From contig CAWIQE010000013.1 of NCBI GenBank assembly GCA_963838155.1, forward strand, positions 124,001 through 188,000: a stretch of 64,000 bases of DNA, read 5' to 3'. Shown here one piece after another: positions 7,736 to 17,050 of this stretch (position 1 is the first letter of the stretch; every line of letters begins with the position of its first letter). A model generated the notes under the pieces. The model was given only the letters and a program-made list of their open reading frames with translations. It was not told where the DNA came from and ran no database searches. Made by a program: the position numbers and the translations under genes. Source of the stretch: Pararhizobium_B sp963838155. GTDB lineage: Bacteria > Pseudomonadota > Alphaproteobacteria > Rhizobiales > Rhizobiaceae.

Positions 7736-9076
7736 TTATTGCGCTTTCGGCATCTGGGGTAAAGTCTCTTCTTCTCCGATGACGTCCATGGCGCGCCGGG
7801 GCCAGGCCACCTTGACGACCGCGCCGCCCCCCGCGCCGGGGCGGTTGGAGAACCGCAGCACGGCGCCGGAGCGTTCCAGGAGGGTCTTGGCGATGAAAAG
7901 GCCGAGCCCCAGGCCTCCGGCCCCGGCCTGTTCGGCGCCGGTGCGGCGCGTGAGGAACGGCTCGCCGATCTGGCCGATCACGTCCGCCGGAAAGCCGGGG
8001 CCGTCGTCGCCGATGGTCAGCCGCACCACGTCCCGATCGTAGACGACGGCGACCTCGACCGACGACTCGGCGAAATCGACCGCGTTCTCGATCAGATTGC
8101 CGAGGCCGTAGAGGATGCCCGGGTTGCGGCGGCCCACCGGTTCGCTGCCTTCGCCCTCGACGGTGACGACGAGATCCACGCCGAACTCGCGATGCGGCGC
8201 CACCACTTCCTCGACGAGCAGGGTCAGGGGCAGCCGGCGCATCTGCGCCTCGTCGTCGGTGGACAGCGTCGTTATCCGGCGCAGGATGTCCCGACATCGC
8301 TCGCTCTGGCTCCTGAGGAGCTGCACGTCCTCGCGAAAGCGTTCGTCGGGACCGAGCGCGCGCTCCATCTCGCGCGCGACGACCGATATGGTGGCGAGCG
8401 GGGTTCCGAGCTCGTGCGCGGCGGCGGCGGCCAGCCCGTCGAGGGCCGAAATGTGCTGTTCGCGCTGCAGGGTCAGTTCCGTCGCCGCCAGGGCGTCGGC
8501 GAGCAAATTGGCCTCGGAGGACACGCGGTAGGTATAGAAGGCGGCGAAGACGATGGTGGACACGATGCCGAGCCATACCCCCCCGTGCAGGAGCAGCGGC
8601 AATTTGTAGGTGGCGCCGTCGTACCAGGGAAGCGGCAGGGAGAAGAAGGCGAGCATGGAGACGCTGAAGATGGCCAGCGCTATGAGGCCGAGCGTATAGC
8701 GGACCGGCTGCGATGCCGACGAGATGATGACCGGCACGGCGACGAAGATGGCGAAGGGGTTGGCGATGCCGCCGGTCATGAAGAGAAGGCCCGTCAGCTG
8801 CAGCAGGTCGAAGCCGAGCACGCCGAGGGCGGCCAGCGGCTCCAGCCGGTGGGTCGCCGGATAGCGCAGGGTCAGGAAGACGTTCAGCCATGCGGAACAG
8901 GCGATGAGGGCGAAGCAGAGGATCGCCGGAAAGCTGAAATGGAGATAGAAGGCCGTGAACATGACGGCGAGGCACTGCCCGGTGACGGCCAGCCAGCGCA
9001 GGCGCGTCAGGGTTTCCAGCCGCAGCCGGTAGCGCGAGACCCGATCGTCGAAAAGGTGTCTGGAAAGCATTGGCAT
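7736..9076 (-). CDS. regB: RegB/ActS/PrrB-type redox sensor histidine kinase
   Basis: RegB is the membrane redox sensor that phosphorylates RegA. The N-terminal half has about six hydrophobic helices, including the quinone-binding GGIANPF motif at residues 102-108. The H-box AAAHELGTPL carries the phospho-His near 221, and the redox-active Cys known from RegB is present near 261 in SERCRDIL. The N, D and G boxes (NLIENAVDFA, GDDGPGFP, GLGLGLFIAKTLL) are complete. ATG 9076 gives 446 residues; ATG 9070 is nearly as good. The pair sits apart from any photosynthesis genes, as is common in non-phototrophic rhizobia. Confidence 0.93.
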   Translation of the reverse strand: MPMLSRHLFDDRVSRYRLRLETLTRLRWLAVTGQCLAVMFTAFYLHFSFPAILCFALIACSAWLNVFLTLRYPATHRLEPLAALGVLGFDLLQLTGLLFMTGGIANPFAIFVAVPVIISSASQPVRYTLGLIALAIFSVSMLAFFSLPLPWYDGATYKLPLLLHGGVWLGIVSTIVFAAFYTYRVSSEANLLADALAATELTLQREQHISALDGLAAAAAHELGTPLATISVVAREMERALGPDERFREDVQLLRSQSERCRDILRRITTLSTDDEAQMRRLPLTLLVEEVVAPHREFGVDLVVTVEGEGSEPVGRRNPGILYGLGNLIENAVDFAESSVEVAVVYDRDVVRLTIGDDGPGFPADVIGQIGEPFLTRRTGAEQAGAGGLGLGLFIAKTLLERSGAVLRFSNRPGAGGGAVVKVAWPRRAMDVIGEEETLPQMPKAQ

Positions 9077-9133
9077 CGTTGGAAGGCGCCTCTCGGCCCA
9101 CATTTGGGGCCAAATCCGGCTGTTGTCCAGCGG

Positions 9134-11605
9134 TCAGCCGCCGCGGGGCTTCGCCCGCGTGGTCGGCGCCGCGCTTCCCGGGTCCTCGGGCCATTCGTGC
9201 CGGGGATAGCGACCGCGCATCTGCGCGCGCACCTCCCGCCACGAACCGGTCCAGAAACCGGGAAGGTCGCGCGTCGTCTGGATCGGCCGGCCGGCCGGCG
9301 AGAGGAGCTCGAGAAGGAGCGGCAGCCGGCCTCCGGCAATCGCCGGATGCTGGCGAAGGCCGAAGAGTTCCTGCACGCGCACGGCCAGCACCGGCTCCTC
9401 GCCGTCGTAGCGGATGGCGTGGCGCATCCCGGTCGGGACCTCGTAGGCGACCGGGGCAAGCCGGTCGAGATCGCGCTGCAACGGGTACGGCACGAGGGCC
9501 ATCAGCCCCTGGCCCAGGCTGGCGGGCCGAATGGAATCGAACGACGCCACCCCCGCCTGGAACGGCTCGAACCATATGTGCAGCCTCTGCAGGAGGGCTT
9601 CGTCGGACATGTCGGGCCAGTCGCCGCCGAGCGAACGGTAGAGGAAGGCGAGCCTTTCGCGCAGCCTGCCCGACGCCTTGTCCCACGGCAGGGCCTGGGG
9701 GCCCAGCAGGCGAACGCCCTCGGCCAGCGCTTCGGCGGTTGCCTGGGCGTCGGCGAGCGGCATCGGCCGCTCGTCGAGCACGATCGCGCGGAGGCGGCGG
9801 GTCGCCCGCGCGCGCACCGAGCGGCTGGCGCGATCGAAGCCGTAGTCGAGCTCGGACACGATCCGGCCCGACAATCGGGCCTCGATCGCCGCCCGGTCGA
9901 TCTCGGCCGCGGCCAGGACGCGCTGTTCGACGGCACGGCCGGTCAGGTCGGCGATGACGAGAAAATCCGCCGCGGCGAGCCGGTCGGTCTCGTCGAGGAC
10001 GGCGCCGCGGCCGTTGGCCATGAGGAAGCGGCCGTGGCCGCCACGCCGCATGGCGACGCGGTCGGCAAAGCCGTCGATCAGGATTTCGCCCGCGGAGGCG
10101 GTCGCCCCGGCGTCGCCTTTCGGGCCGTGCGACGCGCTGCGGGCTATCCGGGCCGCGAGGTCCCTGGCGGCCGAAGCGCGCGGCCCGGCTTCCGCGGCGA
10201 AACGGCGCAGGCGGTCGTCGAGGTCGACGGAGGAACCGCCGAGGCCCGGCTCGCCGAGCAGCACGCCGAGGCGTGCGGCGGCCTCGACGTCGCCGCCGCG
10301 CTCGGCGGCGGCCACGACCATCGCCGCGGCCCGCACGGGCAGCCCGAGCGCGCGCATGTCCCGGCCGCGCGGCGTCAGGCCGCCCAGCGGATCCAGCGCA
10401 CCGAGATCGGCAAGCAGCGCGCGGGCCTCGCCGAGCGCGGCGGCGGGCGGTGCATCGATGAAGGCAAGCGTTGCCGGGTCCGCGACGCCCCAGGCGGCGC
10501 AATCGACGACGAGCCCGGTGAGATCGGCGGCGAGGATTTCGGGCGGCGAGAAGGCCGGCAGCGCCGCGGTCTGTTCGGCCCGCCAGAGACGGATGGCGAT
10601 GCCTGGCCCGGTGCGCCCGGCGCGGCCGGCGCGCTGGTCGGCGGCGGCGCGCGAGACGCGCACCGTCTCCAGCCGGGTGATGCCGGTCGCGGGTTCGAAC
10701 GCCGGCTGGCGCGCCAGCCCGCCGTCGATCACCACGGCGACGCCGTCGATGGTGATGGAGGTCTCGGCGATCGCGGTGGCGAGCACGATCTTGCGCCGGC
10801 CGGGCGGGGCGGGGCGGATCGCTTCGTCCTGGGCGCGGCCGTCGAGATTGCCGTAAAGCGGGGCAACGATCGTTTCGGCTCCGAACTGTCCCTCGAGGCG
10901 CTCGGCGGTGCGTCGGATTTCCGCCTGGCCGGGAAGGAAGGCGAGGATGGAGCCGGCCTCTTCCCGATGCGCGGACACGATGGCGCGCGCCACCGCCGCC
11001 TCGACCGGCTCGCGCGGCGGGCGTTCGCGATAGCGGATTTCGACCGGAAAGGCGCGTCCGCGGCTTTCGATCGCTCGCGCGCCGCCGAGAAGGGACGCGA
11101 CGCGCTGCGTATCGAGGGTGGCGGACATGACGACGAGCCGCAGGTCGTCCCTGAGGCCGCTCCTGATGTCGAGTGCCAGGGCGAGGCCGAAATCGGCATC
11201 GAGCGAGCGTTCGTGGAACTCGTCGAAGATCACGGCGGCGACGCCGGCCAGCTCCGGATCGTCGAGCGCCATGCGGGTGAAGACGCCTTCGGTCACCACC
11301 TCCACGCGCGTCGCCCGGGACACCTTGGTATCGAGCCGCATGCGATAGCCGACGGTCCCCCCGACGGTTTCGCCGAGCAGCGACGCCATGCGCCGCGCCG
11401 CGGCCCGGGCGGCGAGCCGCCGCGGCTCGACCAGGACGATGCGGCCGTCGCCGCGCCACGCCGCGCCGAGCAGGAAAAGGGGGACCAGCGTCGTCTTGCC
11501 TGCCCCGGGAGGCGCGGCGAGGACCGCCGATCCCTCTCCGGCGAGCGCCGAGCCGAGGTCGTCCAGGACGGAGCGGACTGGAAGATCGGGAAGTTCGGAC
11601 GGCAC
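9134..11605 (-). CDS. hrpB: ATP-dependent DExH-box helicase HrpB
   Basis: The 823-residue protein is an HrpB-family RNA/DNA helicase. Motif I is PPGAGKTTLVP near residues 34-44, motif II DEFHERS, motif III SATLD, and motif VI QRAGRAGR. A HA2-like middle region and the long HrpB-specific C-terminal domain follow. The role of HrpB is not well defined in any bacterium. GTG 11605 lies two bases after the stop of the ABC ATPase gene, so it appears to be the last gene of that operon. The start gives the family's usual length of about 820 residues. Confidence 0.9.
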   Translation of the reverse strand: MPSELPDLPVRSVLDDLGSALAGEGSAVLAAPPGAGKTTLVPLFLLGAAWRGDGRIVLVEPRRLAARAAARRMASLLGETVGGTVGYRMRLDTKVSRATRVEVVTEGVFTRMALDDPELAGVAAVIFDEFHERSLDADFGLALALDIRSGLRDDLRLVVMSATLDTQRVASLLGGARAIESRGRAFPVEIRYRERPPREPVEAAVARAIVSAHREEAGSILAFLPGQAEIRRTAERLEGQFGAETIVAPLYGNLDGRAQDEAIRPAPPGRRKIVLATAIAETSITIDGVAVVIDGGLARQPAFEPATGITRLETVRVSRAAADQRAGRAGRTGPGIAIRLWRAEQTAALPAFSPPEILAADLTGLVVDCAAWGVADPATLAFIDAPPAAALGEARALLADLGALDPLGGLTPRGRDMRALGLPVRAAAMVVAAAERGGDVEAAARLGVLLGEPGLGGSSVDLDDRLRRFAAEAGPRASAARDLAARIARSASHGPKGDAGATASAGEILIDGFADRVAMRRGGHGRFLMANGRGAVLDETDRLAAADFLVIADLTGRAVEQRVLAAAEIDRAAIEARLSGRIVSELDYGFDRASRSVRARATRRLRAIVLDERPMPLADAQATAEALAEGVRLLGPQALPWDKASGRLRERLAFLYRSLGGDWPDMSDEALLQRLHIWFEPFQAGVASFDSIRPASLGQGLMALVPYPLQRDLDRLAPVAYEVPTGMRHAIRYDGEEPVLAVRVQELFGLRQHPAIAGGRLPLLLELLSPAGRPIQTTRDLPGFWTGSWREVRAQMRGRYPRHEWPEDPGSAAPTTRAKPRGG

Positions 11606-11607
11606 GG

Positions 11608-12255
11608 TCAGCCCGTCCCGACGTCGATGACGGCGCCGCCGGCCGCTTCCGCGTCGGCGGCGTCGTGGGTGACCAGCACGACGGGCAAGCCGGCCGCCCG
11701 GGCGCGCTCGAAGACCAGGTCCCGCGTCTGGCGCCGCAAGGCCATGTCCAGCCTGGAAAAGGGCTCGTCGAGAAGGAGCAGCCTGGGTTGCGAGGAGAGG
11801 ACGCGCAGCAGCGCCACGCGGGCCTTCTGTCCGCCCGACAGCGTGGCCGGGTCGCGGTCGCCGAAGCCGTCGAGGCCGACGGCGGCCAGCGCCGCTTCGG
11901 CCAGCCGGCGACGCTCGGCGCGGCGGCGCACGCCCGGCGGCAATGCGAAGGCGACGTTGCCGGCAACCGACAGATGCGGGAACAGCAGCGGATCCTGGAA
12001 CAGGACGCCGGCGCGACGTTCCTCCGCGGGCAGGTCCGTCAGGTCGATGCCGCCGACTCCCACCCTGCCCGAGGCGGTGAAGACCGGGTCGAGAAATCCG
12101 CCGATATAGGCGAGCAGCGTCGACTTCCCCGAGCCGGACGGCCCCATGACCGTGAGGACCTCGCCCGGGCGGACGGTCGCATCGACCGCGATCAGGGGCG
12201 CGCCGCGAAGCGCGATCCGGATATCGGACAGGCGTAGTCCGGCGGAGCTCGTCAT
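11608..12255 (-). CDS. YnjD-type ABC transporter ATP-binding protein
   Basis: This 215-residue ATPase energises the importer encoded just upstream. Walker A is GPSGSGKST, the signature is LSGGQKARVALLR, and Walker B is LLLLDEPFSRLD; the H-loop THDAADAEA is present. The sequence is closest by eye to the YnjD/ThiQ/FbpC branch of small-ion and vitamin importers. ATG 12255 has a GGGAA site nine bases upstream and begins 23 bases after the permease stop. E. coli YnjBCD has no firmly established substrate, so none is assigned here. Confidence 0.85.
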   Translation of the reverse strand: MTSSAGLRLSDIRIALRGAPLIAVDATVRPGEVLTVMGPSGSGKSTLLAYIGGFLDPVFTASGRVGVGGIDLTDLPAEERRAGVLFQDPLLFPHLSVAGNVAFALPPGVRRRAERRRLAEAALAAVGLDGFGDRDPATLSGGQKARVALLRVLSSQPRLLLLDEPFSRLDMALRRQTRDLVFERARAAGLPVVLVTHDAADAEAAGGAVIDVGTG

Positions 12256-12278
12256 GGCGGTTCCCGGGGCGTCCTCTC

Positions 12279-14030
12279 TCAAGCGGCCAGCAGGCGGCGG
12301 TTGCGGAATAGCAAGGCCGGCACGAGCGACGCAATCGCAAAGCCGAAAAACGGAAGCAGCGCCTGCAGAAAGGCGTAGACGCCGATCAGCCGCGCGTTTC
12401 CGCCCGAGGCGAGGGCGACGGCCTCCGTCGTCACCGTGGTCAGCCGGCCGGCGCCGATCAGCACCGTGGGCAGATAGAGGCCGACCGAGACGGCGAAGCC
12501 GACGGCGGCGGCGGTCAGCATGGCGCGCAGGAGCATCGGCAGGCGCACCCGCAGCAGGATCGTGGCGCGCGACTTGCCGAAGGAGGCGGCAACCACGTCG
12601 TAGCGCCGGTCATAGGAGCGCCAGGGATCGGCGAGCGACAGGAAGACATAGGGCAGCACGAAGACGAGATGCACCAGCACCAAAGCCGGGAAGCTCCCGT
12701 CGAGCCCGGAGACGATCATCAGCACCTGCAGGCCGAAGACGAAGGAGATCTGCGGAACGAGCAACGGAAGATAGATGAGGAAAAGCGCGCGCGAGCCGGC
12801 ACGGCGGGCGGTTTCCGCCTCGTTCTCGAGGCAGCCGACGGTCAGGAGAAGCGCCGCCAGGGTCGAGAGAGAGCCGACGAGCAGGGTCGTCCACAGCGGC
12901 GCGGCCGCGCCCGGCAGGCTGCTCGTCCAGGTGCCGAGCGTCAGTCGCGCGGGAAGGACGTCGGGAAACTGCCAGAGGCCGGCGACGGACCAGAGGGCCA
13001 GCACGGCGATGCCTGCGAAAACCGTGCCCGACGCCAGGGCCATGCCGGCGAGCGCGGCGCGGCGGAGCCATCGGTCGCGCCGGAAACGAACGCCCCTCTC
13101 GCAGAAGGCCATCGCCAGGCCGCCGACGAGTTTCTCCAGGCCGAACCAGAGAAGGAGCGACACGGCGGTCACGGCCAGCTGCACCAATGCGCCGGCGGAG
13201 GCGACGAAACGCATGGACAGGTCCGGATCGCCCATCCAGCCGAGCAGGCGGACCGGAAGCGGGGCAGGCAGCACCGGGCCGAGGATGGCCGCGACGTCCA
13301 CGACGGAACTCGCATAGGCGACGACGGCATAGACGGCCAGCCGGACCTGGCCGTAGATGGCGGGCGCCAGCGCGTAGACGAAACCGGCGACGCGGCCGTA
13401 GCCGAACGCGGCGGCGAGACGCCGCATTTCGGCGACGGGCACCTGCGGCAGGGCGGCCAGCATGACCAGGAGGAGGAAGGGCACTTCCTTGACGACAAGC
13501 CCGGCGATCATCGTCAGGGCGAAGGGGTCGTGGACGACGAGCCAGTCCGGCGGGCGGGTGAAGCCCGTCAGCCAGGGAGAGACGAGCCGCAGCAGGAACC
13601 CCGCCGGCGAAACGAGGAAGGCGAGGGCGAACGCCACCGCCGCGTGCGGAACCGACAGCAGCGGCGAAACCATGTGCTGGAGCCGGGCGAACACCGAGGT
13701 TCCCACCCAGCTCGCGACGAAGGCGAGGGAAAGCGTGAAGGCGATCGCGGTCGTCGCGACGCCCGTCCCGAGGGCGAGGAGGGCCGAGCGCAGGATGCCG
13801 GGCGTGGCGAAGAGGTCGCCGAAGAACCGGACGGTCGGATGGTCGCCGCCGAGCGCCGGCAGATAGCCGAAGGCCGGCAGGACCGTTCCGGCGAGGCCGA
13901 AGAGAAGCGGTCCGAGCAGCACGAAGGCGGTCAGGCCGGGGGCGAGGCGCGCGGCTTCGAGGCGATCCGGGGCAGACCGCCGGCGGCCCGCGATCCGGCT
14001 CAGTTGGCCACCTCGTAGCGCTTCTTCCAT
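12279..14030 (-). CDS. YnjC-type fused ABC transporter permease
   Basis: The 583-residue integral membrane protein contains two BinPD-type permease halves in one chain, each with about six hydrophobic helices and a cytoplasmic EAA-like loop (MRRLAAAFGYGRVAGF in the first half; YDVVAASFGKSRATILL in the second). This fused arrangement is typical of ThiP, FbpB and YnjC. ATG 14030 overlaps the 3' end of the substrate-binding protein gene by 31 bases; no good later start exists before the first membrane segment, so the overlap is accepted but the exact start is uncertain. It works with the adjacent ATPase and periplasmic protein. Confidence 0.82.
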   Translation of the reverse strand: MEEALRGGQLSRIAGRRRSAPDRLEAARLAPGLTAFVLLGPLLFGLAGTVLPAFGYLPALGGDHPTVRFFGDLFATPGILRSALLALGTGVATTAIAFTLSLAFVASWVGTSVFARLQHMVSPLLSVPHAAVAFALAFLVSPAGFLLRLVSPWLTGFTRPPDWLVVHDPFALTMIAGLVVKEVPFLLLVMLAALPQVPVAEMRRLAAAFGYGRVAGFVYALAPAIYGQVRLAVYAVVAYASSVVDVAAILGPVLPAPLPVRLLGWMGDPDLSMRFVASAGALVQLAVTAVSLLLWFGLEKLVGGLAMAFCERGVRFRRDRWLRRAALAGMALASGTVFAGIAVLALWSVAGLWQFPDVLPARLTLGTWTSSLPGAAAPLWTTLLVGSLSTLAALLLTVGCLENEAETARRAGSRALFLIYLPLLVPQISFVFGLQVLMIVSGLDGSFPALVLVHLVFVLPYVFLSLADPWRSYDRRYDVVAASFGKSRATILLRVRLPMLLRAMLTAAAVGFAVSVGLYLPTVLIGAGRLTTVTTEAVALASGGNARLIGVYAFLQALLPFFGFAIASLVPALLFRNRRLLAA

Positions 14031-15238
14031 TCCTGCTCGATGCGGGTCGTCCAGCTTTCGTCGGGCTCGGGAACCACGGGGCCGAGCTTTCCGGGCGGCA
14101 GGGTCGCCACGCCGCGATCCAGCAGCGAAAACCGCCGGCGGACATCTTCGGGCAGATTCTTCATCGAAAGCACCGTCGGATCGCCCCAGTATCTGGGGTC
14201 CTCCTTGTGCAGCTGGGCCTCCGGCGACAGCAGGAAGTTCGCCAGGACGAGCGCAGCCGCCTTGGCATTGGCGTTGAAGGGAATGGCGACGAAATGCGTG
14301 TTGCCGAGCGTCCCGCCGGAAAAGGTGAAGGAGCGCACCGTATCGGGAAGCTGTCCGGCCTGGATGGCGGCGGACGCCTCCGAGGGATTGAAGGCGAAGA
14401 CGATGCCGAGTTCCCCGTCCGCCAGTTTCTGCCTCATCGCCGGATAGTCCTTCGGATAGGCCCTCCCCTTCCGCCAGAGGAACGGCCGCAGCCGGTCGAG
14501 ATAGTCGAACAGGGGCGCGACGTCGCTCTCGAAGGTCGCCTCGTCGACGGGCCGGTAGAGTTTCGATTTGTCGCCGATCAGCTCGAAGAGGACCTGCTTG
14601 AGAAAGGACGTGCCGGTGAAATCGGGCGGCGCGGGATAGGAAAAGCGCCCGGGATGCGCCTCGGCCCAGGCGAGCAGCCCGCGTGCGTCGTCGGGAAGGT
14701 CGCCCGCCTCCGTGCGCGCCTTGTCGTAGAAGAAAACGAGCTTGGCTCCGCCCCAGGGGCTTTCGAGGCCGGCCGTCGGCTCGTTGAAGTCGGTCGTCAC
14801 GGTGGGATTGGCGGTGTTCACATATTTCCAGTTCGGCAGCTTCGTCGCCCATCCGGGGGTCATCAGCAGCCCGCGCCGCTTCATGGAGACGAAGTTCTCG
14901 CCGTTGATCCAGACGAGATCGACAGAACCGCCCTCGTCCTTGCCGGCGGCCTTCTCGGCGACGACCTTCGCGACGGCGTCGGCCGTGTCGGCCACCTTCA
15001 CGTCGACGACGCGGACGCCGTAGCGCTTTTCCATCTCTCGCCCGGCCCAGGCGATGAAGGCGTTGACGTTGCCGGAGCCGCCCCAGGCGTTCCAGTAGAC
15101 GGTCTCGCCCCTGGCTCGATCGACCACCGCACTCCAGTGCCCCGGCCAGTCCCCCGGGTCGGGCGCGCCGGCGAAGGCACGCGAGCAGACCATGGCGGCG
15201 AGCGCGAAAGCGAGGACTCCGGTCATTGCACGTCGCAC
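14000..15238 (-). CDS. YnjB-type ABC transporter substrate-binding protein
   Basis: The 412-residue precursor begins at GTG 15238 with GGAG nine bases upstream. A classical signal peptide is visible: RR, then a hydrophobic stretch (MTGVLAFALAAMV) ending near AFA|GAPD. The mature part opens with VYWNAWGGSGNVNAFIAWA, a segment characteristic of E. coli YnjB, and has the two-lobed extracellular solute-binding fold (SGGTLGNTHFVAIP, NFLLSPEAQ). It is the first gene of a four-gene minus-strand unit ynjB-ynjC-ynjD-hrpB. Thiamine, molybdate-like anions and other small ligands are possible; the sequence does not decide. Confidence 0.85.
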   Translation of the reverse strand: MRRAMTGVLAFALAAMVCSRAFAGAPDPGDWPGHWSAVVDRARGETVYWNAWGGSGNVNAFIAWAGREMEKRYGVRVVDVKVADTADAVAKVVAEKAAGKDEGGSVDLVWINGENFVSMKRRGLLMTPGWATKLPNWKYVNTANPTVTTDFNEPTAGLESPWGGAKLVFFYDKARTEAGDLPDDARGLLAWAEAHPGRFSYPAPPDFTGTSFLKQVLFELIGDKSKLYRPVDEATFESDVAPLFDYLDRLRPFLWRKGRAYPKDYPAMRQKLADGELGIVFAFNPSEASAAIQAGQLPDTVRSFTFSGGTLGNTHFVAIPFNANAKAAALVLANFLLSPEAQLHKEDPRYWGDPTVLSMKNLPEDVRRRFSLLDRGVATLPPGKLGPVVPEPDESWTTRIEQEWKKRYEVAN

Positions 15239-15385
15239 GCGTCTTCTCCCTCTTCTCGATGGGCGGAGATTGGCCGGCAGCGGCGGCAGGGTCAACGACC
15301 GCCTCGCTTCGCTCCCGTCACGTTTGGTTGAGCGGGCCGTGTCCGCACCGCGCCGGGAGAGTTGCCCCGGCCAGCTCGTCTTGGA

Positions 15386-15543
15386 GCGCTTCCAGACGGA
15401 AAACCGGTTCCCGCTTTTCCTGGAAGCATGTTTCTTTCCTTCGCGCTTCCGGACGGAAAACCGGTTCCCACTTTTCCTGGAAGCATGATTCTATCCTTCG
15501 CGCTTCCGGACGGAAAACCGGTTCCCACTTTTCCTGGAAGCGC
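15386..15543. repeat. trimeric array of the intergenic palindrome, 57-bp period
   Basis: Three units begin at 15386, 15443 and 15500, exactly 57 bases apart, each 43-44 bp, separated by 14-base spacers ending TTCTTTCCTTC or TTCTATCCTTC. Units use GGTTCCC instead of GGTTTCC in the centre. The array fills much of the roughly 400-bp gap (15239-15638) between the divergent ynjB and glycosyltransferase genes. The rest of the gap holds the presumed promoters of both genes but no clear consensus. Confidence 0.9.
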
Positions 15544-15638
15544 TCTAACGCTTTCTTCAGGGAGACCTTGTATGCCTTGATCGAGCAGCGTTCGACGATC
15601 GAAGGACCGCACGTCCGCCAAGAGGGGCACGGCAGGCA

Positions 15639-16613
15639 TTGATTTCCGACATGGCGCCACGCATTGCCGTCATCATACCCTGCTTCAACGAGGGCTGCGC
15701 CATCGGAAAGGTGGTCGGCGACTTCAGGGCCGTGCTGCCGGGGGCCCGGATCTACGTCTACGACAACAATTCGAGCGACGACACGATGAAGGCCGCCCGC
15801 GAGGCGGGGGCGATCGTCAGGCAGGAGACCCAGCAGGGAAAAGGGCACGTCGTCCGGCGCATGTTTCGCGACATCGAGGCCGACCTCTACCTGATGGTGG
15901 ACGGCGACGACACCTACGATCCTGCCGTCGCACCCGCCATGCTCGCACTACTGCGGGAGGGACTCTTCGACCTGGTCAACTGCATCCGGGTGGAAACGGA
16001 CCCGGCCGCGTACCGTGGCGGCCACCGGCTGGGCAACCGCATGCTGACCGGGGCCGTGCGCTGCATTTTCGGCAACCGGGTCAAGGACATGCTGTCCGGC
16101 TACAAGGCGTTTTCGCGGCGCTTCGTGAAGTCGTTTCCGGTGCTCTCGCACGGCTTCGACATCGAAACCGAGCTGACGGTCCATGCCCTGGAACTGTCGA
16201 TGCCGGTGGCGCATGCCGAGGGCAGCTATCGCGGCCGGGCGGAAGGATCGGAAAGCAAGCTGAGGACCTATCGCGACGGCTGGCGCATCCTGACGATGAT
16301 CCTCAGGCTCGTCCGGCACGAGCGGCCGTTCTTCTTCTTCGGGATGCTGTCCCTGCTGCTGGCGGCGATCTCGGTCGCCCTTTCGGTCCCGATCTTCCTG
16401 ACCTATCTCGCGACCGGGCTGGTCCCGCGCTTTCCGACGGCCATCCTGTCGACCGGGATCATGCTGATGGCGGCGCTGAGCCTGACGGTGGGAACCGTCC
16501 TCGACACGGTGACGCGGGGCCGCCGGGAAATGCGCCTGCTCGCCTACCTGCAGCATCCGCCTATCCCCGAGGCCGAAGCCTCCGCCGGGAGCCCGCTTGC
16601 GCCGGGACGATAG
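15639..16613 (+). CDS. GT2-family polyprenyl-phosphate-type glycosyltransferase
   Basis: The product has a family 2 glycosyltransferase domain: IAVIIPCFNEG at the N-terminus, YDNNSSDDT for nucleotide binding, and the metal-binding DGDDTYD. After residue 240 there are two hydrophobic helices (FFFFGMLSLLLAAISVAL and ILSTGIMLMAALSLTVG). This DPM1/GtrB-like layout usually transfers a sugar to undecaprenyl phosphate on the inner face of the membrane. TTG 15639 has GGCAGG just upstream; ATG 15651 is a reasonable alternative (320 residues). It overlaps the GtrA-family gene, a pairing that suggests glycosyl lipid synthesis and flipping for envelope decoration. Confidence 0.85.
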   Translation: MISDMAPRIAVIIPCFNEGCAIGKVVGDFRAVLPGARIYVYDNNSSDDTMKAAREAGAIVRQETQQGKGHVVRRMFRDIEADLYLMVDGDDTYDPAVAPAMLALLREGLFDLVNCIRVETDPAAYRGGHRLGNRMLTGAVRCIFGNRVKDMLSGYKAFSRRFVKSFPVLSHGFDIETELTVHALELSMPVAHAEGSYRGRAEGSESKLRTYRDGWRILTMILRLVRHERPFFFFGMLSLLLAAISVALSVPIFLTYLATGLVPRFPTAILSTGIMLMAALSLTVGTVLDTVTRGRREMRLLAYLQHPPIPEAEASAGSPLAPGR

Positions 16614-17028
16614 GGAGGTGCCGGGCGGCGCCGACCGCAGCGCGGCGCCGTCGCTCGCCGGCCAGGCGCTCCGCTTCGGCGCGGTCGGCGTCGTCGGCTT
16701 CGCGGTCAATGCGGGGCTGGTGGCGCTCCTTGCCGGACCCATGGGGCCCGAGTGGGCGCAGGTCGTGGCGTTTCCCGCCGCGGTGACGACGACATGGTCG
16801 CTCAACCGCCGCTACACGTTCCAGCCGCGCGCCGGCGGCGCCTTCAGGGAGTGGATGCGCTACGTCGTCGCCAACGCCCTCGGATGGACGGTCAACAACG
16901 GGCTCTATTTCACGCTCGTCCTGTCGGGAGCGTTCTTCCACCAGAACCCGGTCGTCGCGGTCGCGGCCGGTTCGCTCGCCGGAATGGTCTTCAATTTCGC
17001 GACGTCGAAATGGATCGTCTTCCGCTGA
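16597..17028 (+). CDS. GtrA family membrane protein
   Basis: The 143-residue protein has four hydrophobic helices and the GtrA signature: RFGAVGVVGFAVNAG at the N-terminus, SLNRRYTF in the middle, and FATSKWIVFR at the end. GtrA-like proteins are thought to flip polyprenyl-linked sugars. TTG 16597 has GGGAG five bases upstream and overlaps the glycosyltransferase stop by 17 bases; GTG 16618 is an alternative but has GGGAG immediately abutting it. Adjacent glycosyltransferase and GtrA genes indicate a two-gene unit. Confidence 0.87.
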   Translation: MRRDDREVPGGADRSAAPSLAGQALRFGAVGVVGFAVNAGLVALLAGPMGPEWAQVVAFPAAVTTTWSLNRRYTFQPRAGGAFREWMRYVVANALGWTVNNGLYFTLVLSGAFFHQNPVVAVAAGSLAGMVFNFATSKWIVFR

Positions 17029-17050
17029 CGGGCGGCAGCCGGAACGAAAC

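Noticed and set aside
10690..10712. T-loop-like GGGTTCGAACGCC suggesting a tRNA
   Set aside because: It lies in frame within the conserved hrpB gene, and no acceptor or anticodon stem can be formed around it.
7467..11966. 1499-codon open frame on the minus strand over regB and hrpB, and a 1305-codon one on the plus strand (8192-12109)
   Set aside because: Both are high-GC shadows of conserved genes, rich in Arg, Pro, Gly or His, with no recognisable motif.
15386..15543. Short CRISPR array
   Set aside because: Repeats are nested palindromes with 14-base, similar spacers, there are no cas genes, and the same unit occurs singly elsewhere.
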